DNA of 64,000 nucleotides from Kaistia soli DSM 19436 (lineage in GTDB: Bacteria > Pseudomonadota > Alphaproteobacteria > Rhizobiales > Kaistiaceae). The stretch covers positions 62,001 to 126,000 of the forward strand of contig NZ_FQUP01000003.1 of assembly GCF_900129325.1 (NCBI RefSeq), written 5' to 3'. Positions 61,012 through 64,000 of this stretch are shown piece by piece; the first letter of the stretch is position 1, and every line of letters starts with the position of its first letter. Under the pieces are notes generated by a model. The model saw only the letters and a program-made list of their open reading frames with translations. It was not told where the DNA came from and searched no databases. The position numbers and the translations under genes were made by a program.

Positions 61012-62010
61012 GTGAAGCTCATTTACGACACTGATATCGGCTGGATGAATGACGACTGCATCGCCGCGCTGCTCGCGCTGCACTCCCCGCGGATCGACCT
61101 TCTCGGCATCACGCCTGTCATGGGCAATTACGACCTGAAGCTCTCGCTCGCCGCCGCCCTTCGCCTTCTGGAATTCACAGGGAAGGAGGACGTTCCAGTC
61201 TGTGCCGGCTTCGACCGGCCGCTGCTGCATGAGCGCAGCGCTTATGCCGACCAGATGTGGGGCGAGTGGGCGACGCATCCCGCCGAAGTCGAACTGCCCT
61301 GCGGCCTGCCACAACTCGCAGCCGATCCCATGCATGCCTCCGACTTCATCATCGAGATGGTGACGGCGTGGCCGCATGAAGTGACCATCGTGGCGGTCGG
61401 GCCGCTGACTAATCTCGCCGTCGCCCTTCGGAAGGCGCCCGAGATCGCTAGCCTGATCAAGAGCGTCGTGGTGATGGGCGGTGCGCTGCAGCTTTATCCC
61501 GATGGCTGGGGAAATTCGACGCCGCTGTCGGAGTTCAATTTCTGGGTCGACCCGGAGGCGGCGCGGATCGTGCTGCGGGCAGGACTGCCGCTCAGCCTGC
61601 TGCCGATGAACGTCTGTCGCAAGACGCATATGCCCCGGGCCTTCGTCGACCGGATCGCTGCCTCAACCACGGCGGCAACCGGCGCGGCGCAGCTTTTTCG
61701 TGACTATATGCTACCGCTCTTCGACGCCGAGGGCACCCAGAACCATCTGGTCTATGGCCTCTATGATTCCTCGGCCCTGGCCTACGCCCTGGAACCCGGC
61801 CTCTTCCGCTCCGAGCGCCTCTGCGTCGACGTCATCACCGAGCCCGGACTACAATATGGCATGAGCGTCGGCTATCGAGCGGGCGCGAGCGGGGTCGGCC
61901 ACGACAATACCCGCTTCCCTGTGAACGACGCGCCGCCGGAGGTCACCGTGGTTCACGACATGGATTTCGATGCCGTGGTCTCACTCTACTTGAACGAAAT
62001 CGGCGCCTAG
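61012..62010 (+). CDS. Inosine-uridine-preferring nucleoside hydrolase family protein
   Basis: GTG 61012 begins a 332-residue protein; GGGAAA is the only ribosome-binding-like sequence. The Ca2+-binding aspartate cluster reads DTDIGWMNDD (Asp6, Asp8, Asp14, Asp15), with two more residues than the usual DTDPGxDD. Other marks are TPVMGNYDL, VGPLTNLAVALRK and EFNFWVDPEAA. These enzymes cleave ribonucleosides to base and ribose. The modified loop leaves the specificity open. It ends overlapping the convergent HAD gene by four bases. Confidence 0.88.
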   Translation: MKLIYDTDIGWMNDDCIAALLALHSPRIDLLGITPVMGNYDLKLSLAAALRLLEFTGKEDVPVCAGFDRPLLHERSAYADQMWGEWATHPAEVELPCGLPQLAADPMHASDFIIEMVTAWPHEVTIVAVGPLTNLAVALRKAPEIASLIKSVVVMGGALQLYPDGWGNSTPLSEFNFWVDPEAARIVLRAGLPLSLLPMNVCRKTHMPRAFVDRIAASTTAATGAAQLFRDYMLPLFDAEGTQNHLVYGLYDSSALAYALEPGLFRSERLCVDVITEPGLQYGMSVGYRAGASGVGHDNTRFPVNDAPPEVTVVHDMDFDAVVSLYLNEIGA

Positions 62011-62726
62011 CGTTCGCCCAAAACGTCAAGGAGCGCTGGCAAGCCCATGATGTCCATGATGACATGGTCAGCATGCGGCGCGAGAGCTTCGGCTGGGAGA
62101 TACCCGCTCGCAACGCCGATGGCGAGGACGCCGGCCGCGCGGGCGGCGTCCAGATCATGCAGCGTGTCTCCTATCAGGGCAGTCTCTGCCGGCGCTGTGT
62201 CGAAGCGGTCCATGAAGGCGTGTATCTGGCCAGCATCCGGCTTCCTGCCAAAGCCTGAGTCATAGCCGATGATCGCGTCGAACAACCGATCGACGCCGAG
62301 CTTCTCGCTCTGCGCCCGCGCACCAGACTCAGTGTCGTTGGTGACAATGCCCAGCAGATAGCCCTCGGCCTTCAACATCGTGAGCAGGCCAAGCGGGTCG
62401 CCGATCGGCGCGACGGAGGCCAATGCCCCGGCGTTGAACAACTGGGATAAGCGCTCGACGAAGGCTTCGTGATTGCCGACAGCTATCCCAACGACGGGCG
62501 CGAAATGTGCGGCGATGTCGGTGACCGTCCCACCGACAAAAGGCGAGGTCGGCATGATGGCCGCGGTCGCAGTGTCATAGTGAAGAATGGCGGCAAGCTG
62601 GCGATGCATCTCGGCATCATTGCCGGCCAGCGATGCCAGCACCGAAGCCGCGGCGCCGTTCCAGGTGATTGCAAAATCGACCAGGGTTCCGTCCTTGTCG
62701 AAGAGAAGCGCCTTCAGCCGCGCCAT
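62007..62726 (-). CDS. HAD-superfamily phosphatase (phosphoglycolate-phosphatase-like)
   Basis: The 239-residue protein has the DxD nucleophile pair (Asp10, Asp12 in LLFDKDGTL), motif II in GIVTNDT, the Lys in FGRKPDAG and the acidic motif in LIGDTLHDLDAA. A helical cap follows motif I. It hydrolyses a small phosphate ester; phosphoglycolate is only one possibility. The ATG shares a base with the stop of the TPP enzyme (TGATG), suggesting a linked metabolic step. Confidence 0.88.
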   Translation of the reverse strand: MARLKALLFDKDGTLVDFAITWNGAAASVLASLAGNDAEMHRQLAAILHYDTATAAIMPTSPFVGGTVTDIAAHFAPVVGIAVGNHEAFVERLSQLFNAGALASVAPIGDPLGLLTMLKAEGYLLGIVTNDTESGARAQSEKLGVDRLFDAIIGYDSGFGRKPDAGQIHAFMDRFDTAPAETALIGDTLHDLDAARAAGVLAIGVASGYLPAEALAPHADHVIMDIMGLPALLDVLGER

Positions 62727-64000
62727 CAGATCACCGCCTCGATCAGGAACGGGCCCTTCCGCACAACGGCAGACCGATAAAGGTCGGCGAAGCGCTCGCA
62801 GGTCTCAGCACGGGCCGCCTCGACGCCCATGCCATGCGCCAGCGACACCCAATCGAGCGCCGGCTCGTCGAGCCGCAGCATGCGGTCGGCATTGTGGCCG
62901 AAGCCGGTCACGCCAACATTGCCCATTTCGAGGCGCAAGATGGCGTAGGCGCGATTGGCGAAGACGATCACGACGACATCCAGCTTCTCCCGCGCCGCCG
63001 TCCATAGCGCTTGGAGAGTATACATGCCGCTGCCATCGGCTTGGAGCGTCACGACCTTTCGGTCCGGGCAGGCGATCGCTGCACCGACCGAAAGCGGCAT
63101 GCCGGTCCCGATCGCACCGCCAGTGCACATCATGTAATCGTGCTGCGGCCCCTGTGCGCTCAGCGCGTAGAAACGCCGGCCGGAGGTCAGCCCCTCGTCG
63201 ACCACAATGGCCTGCTCCGGAAGAACGGCGGCGGCGATGATCGAGACGGCGTCTTCGTTTAGCGGTCCACTGGGCATCGCCGGCATCGGCACGGCATCGG
63301 GGCGGCGTGGCGAGCTCTGCCTGGCACCAAGCCGGTCCGCAAGGCGTTCGAGCGCATCCGGGATGTCGTCATCGGCCTCCACCAGTGTCGCGACATCACA
63401 TCCGGCGGGCAGGAGCCGGCTCGGCTTGCCGGGATAGGCGAAGAAGGCGACCGGCTCGCGGGCGCCGACCAGCACGAGCAATGTCAGGTCGGCCAGTGCC
63501 GCCGTCGCCTGGGCGATCGGATAAGGGATTCGCTCCAGTGGAACGCGGTCTACGCCCCGCTCGCTGCGTCCGTTCAAGACCTCTTCGAACAGGCGGGCGC
63601 CGGTCTTGGCTGCAATTCGCCCAGCCATCTCCAGCGCCGTGCCGCGGGGCGCCGTGCCCGCGAGCAGGAGCCCTGCCCGGCCTCCGGCGGCCGCGAGGGC
63701 CGAGGCCAGCTCGGCAATCCGCGCTTCTTCGACCCGAGGCGGCGATGCGATTCTGGCCGGTCGCGCGTCGCCATCGGTGGTAACCGAACCCCACGCGGCA
63801 TCGGACGGCAGGATGAGCGTCGCGACGCCGGGCCTCTCGATGGCTGCGGCAATCGTCGCTTCCGCCGCCGGGCCGACGTCATCCGGCCCGGTGGCGCGGC
63901 GGACGAAACTCGACATCGACCGGGCCAGCGAGTCGATATCGCTGGTCAGTGGCGCATCGAAGCCGAGATGATAAGTGGCGTGATCGCCGACGATGTTCAC
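62726..64000 (-). CDS. Thiamine-diphosphate-dependent enzyme (acetolactate synthase-like), C-terminal part
   Basis: The visible 424 residues cover the end of the N-terminal TPP domain, the central domain and the C-terminal TPP-binding domain; the start lies beyond base 64000. The Mg-TPP motif reads LQADGSGMYTLQALWTAARE followed by NRAYAIL, where GDGS is more usual. The catalytic glutamate region precedes the visible part. It belongs to the acetolactate synthase/benzoylformate decarboxylase superfamily; the acceptor cannot be stated. The HAD phosphatase is coupled downstream. Confidence 0.85.
   Translation of the reverse strand: MNIVGDHATYHLGFDAPLTSDIDSLARSMSSFVRRATGPDDVGPAAEATIAAAIERPGVATLILPSDAAWGSVTTDGDARPARIASPPRVEEARIAELASALAAAGGRAGLLLAGTAPRGTALEMAGRIAAKTGARLFEEVLNGRSERGVDRVPLERIPYPIAQATAALADLTLLVLVGAREPVAFFAYPGKPSRLLPAGCDVATLVEADDDIPDALERLADRLGARQSSPRRPDAVPMPAMPSGPLNEDAVSIIAAAVLPEQAIVVDEGLTSGRRFYALSAQGPQHDYMMCTGGAIGTGMPLSVGAAIACPDRKVVTLQADGSGMYTLQALWTAAREKLDVVVIVFANRAYAILRLEMGNVGVTGFGHNADRMLRLDEPALDWVSLAHGMGVEAARAETCERFADLYRSAVVRKGPFLIEAVI

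Overview
The window is GC-rich chromosomal DNA from an alphaproteobacterium, most likely a free-living soil or plant-associated Hyphomicrobiales (Rhizobiales). The evidence is the order rlpA - dac - tmk - holB - metG - tatD - metallo-hydrolase, the hybrid FixL / FxkR-like / FixK oxygen module, a LOV histidine kinase beside a single-domain receiver, and HWE/HisKA_2 kinases. No species is assigned. There is one tRNA gene, tRNA-Ser(UGA). No CRISPR array, rRNA gene or intact insertion sequence was seen.

Layout. 0-3.2 kb: a minus-strand unit (TPR protein, type III polyketide synthase, isoprenylcysteine-methyltransferase-like enzyme cut by the window edge) divergent from an ECF sigma / anti-sigma pair. 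3.2-9.4 kb: rimO, an EEP-family phosphatase/nuclease, a DUF998 membrane protein, a proline-rich anchored protein and a GH2 glycosidase. 9.4-19.6 kb: a YbhN-like membrane protein, then the conserved housekeeping string read right to left. It is interrupted between tatD and metG by an oppositely oriented GT90/CAP10-like gene. Its PBP5/6-type carboxypeptidase has lost all three catalytic motifs.

20.1-28.6 kb, next to tRNA-Ser: an 11-bp tandem repeat, an unrecognised gene, then a DSF-type (diffusible signal factor) quorum-sensing locus. This has an RpfF-like synthase, an RpfC-like hybrid sensor and a response regulator with an RpfG-like receiver, here joined to PAS-GGDEF-EAL instead of HD-GYP. 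A thrice-damaged aldo/keto reductase pseudogene ends the segment, which looks like an acquired or rearranged block.

29.4-41.4 kb: an 11-gene minus-strand operon with almost continuous stop/start overlaps, divergent from a LysR regulator. It should import an aromatic compound through an ABC transporter, hydroxylate it, cleave hydroxyquinol (two intradiol dioxygenases) and reduce maleylacetate. An MhqO/MhqD-like pair probably handles quinones. 42.3-47.7 kb: a YtfQ-YtfR-YtfT-YjfF sugar (galactofuranose-type) ABC transporter with its own FadR-type GntR regulator.

47.7-57.5 kb: a dense sensory block with an HWE kinase, a Crp/Fnr regulator, a LOV kinase with a degenerate ATPase domain plus receiver, a CBS-BON protein and acetate kinase sharing a perfect FNR/FixK box, and a heme-PAS hybrid FixL, FixK and an OmpR-family FxkR-like regulator. 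57.6-64 kb: mixed metabolism, namely a FrnE/DsbA-like protein, a VOC protein, a glycolipid-binding-domain protein, succinate-semialdehyde dehydrogenase, a nucleoside hydrolase, a HAD phosphatase and a TPP enzyme cut by the edge.
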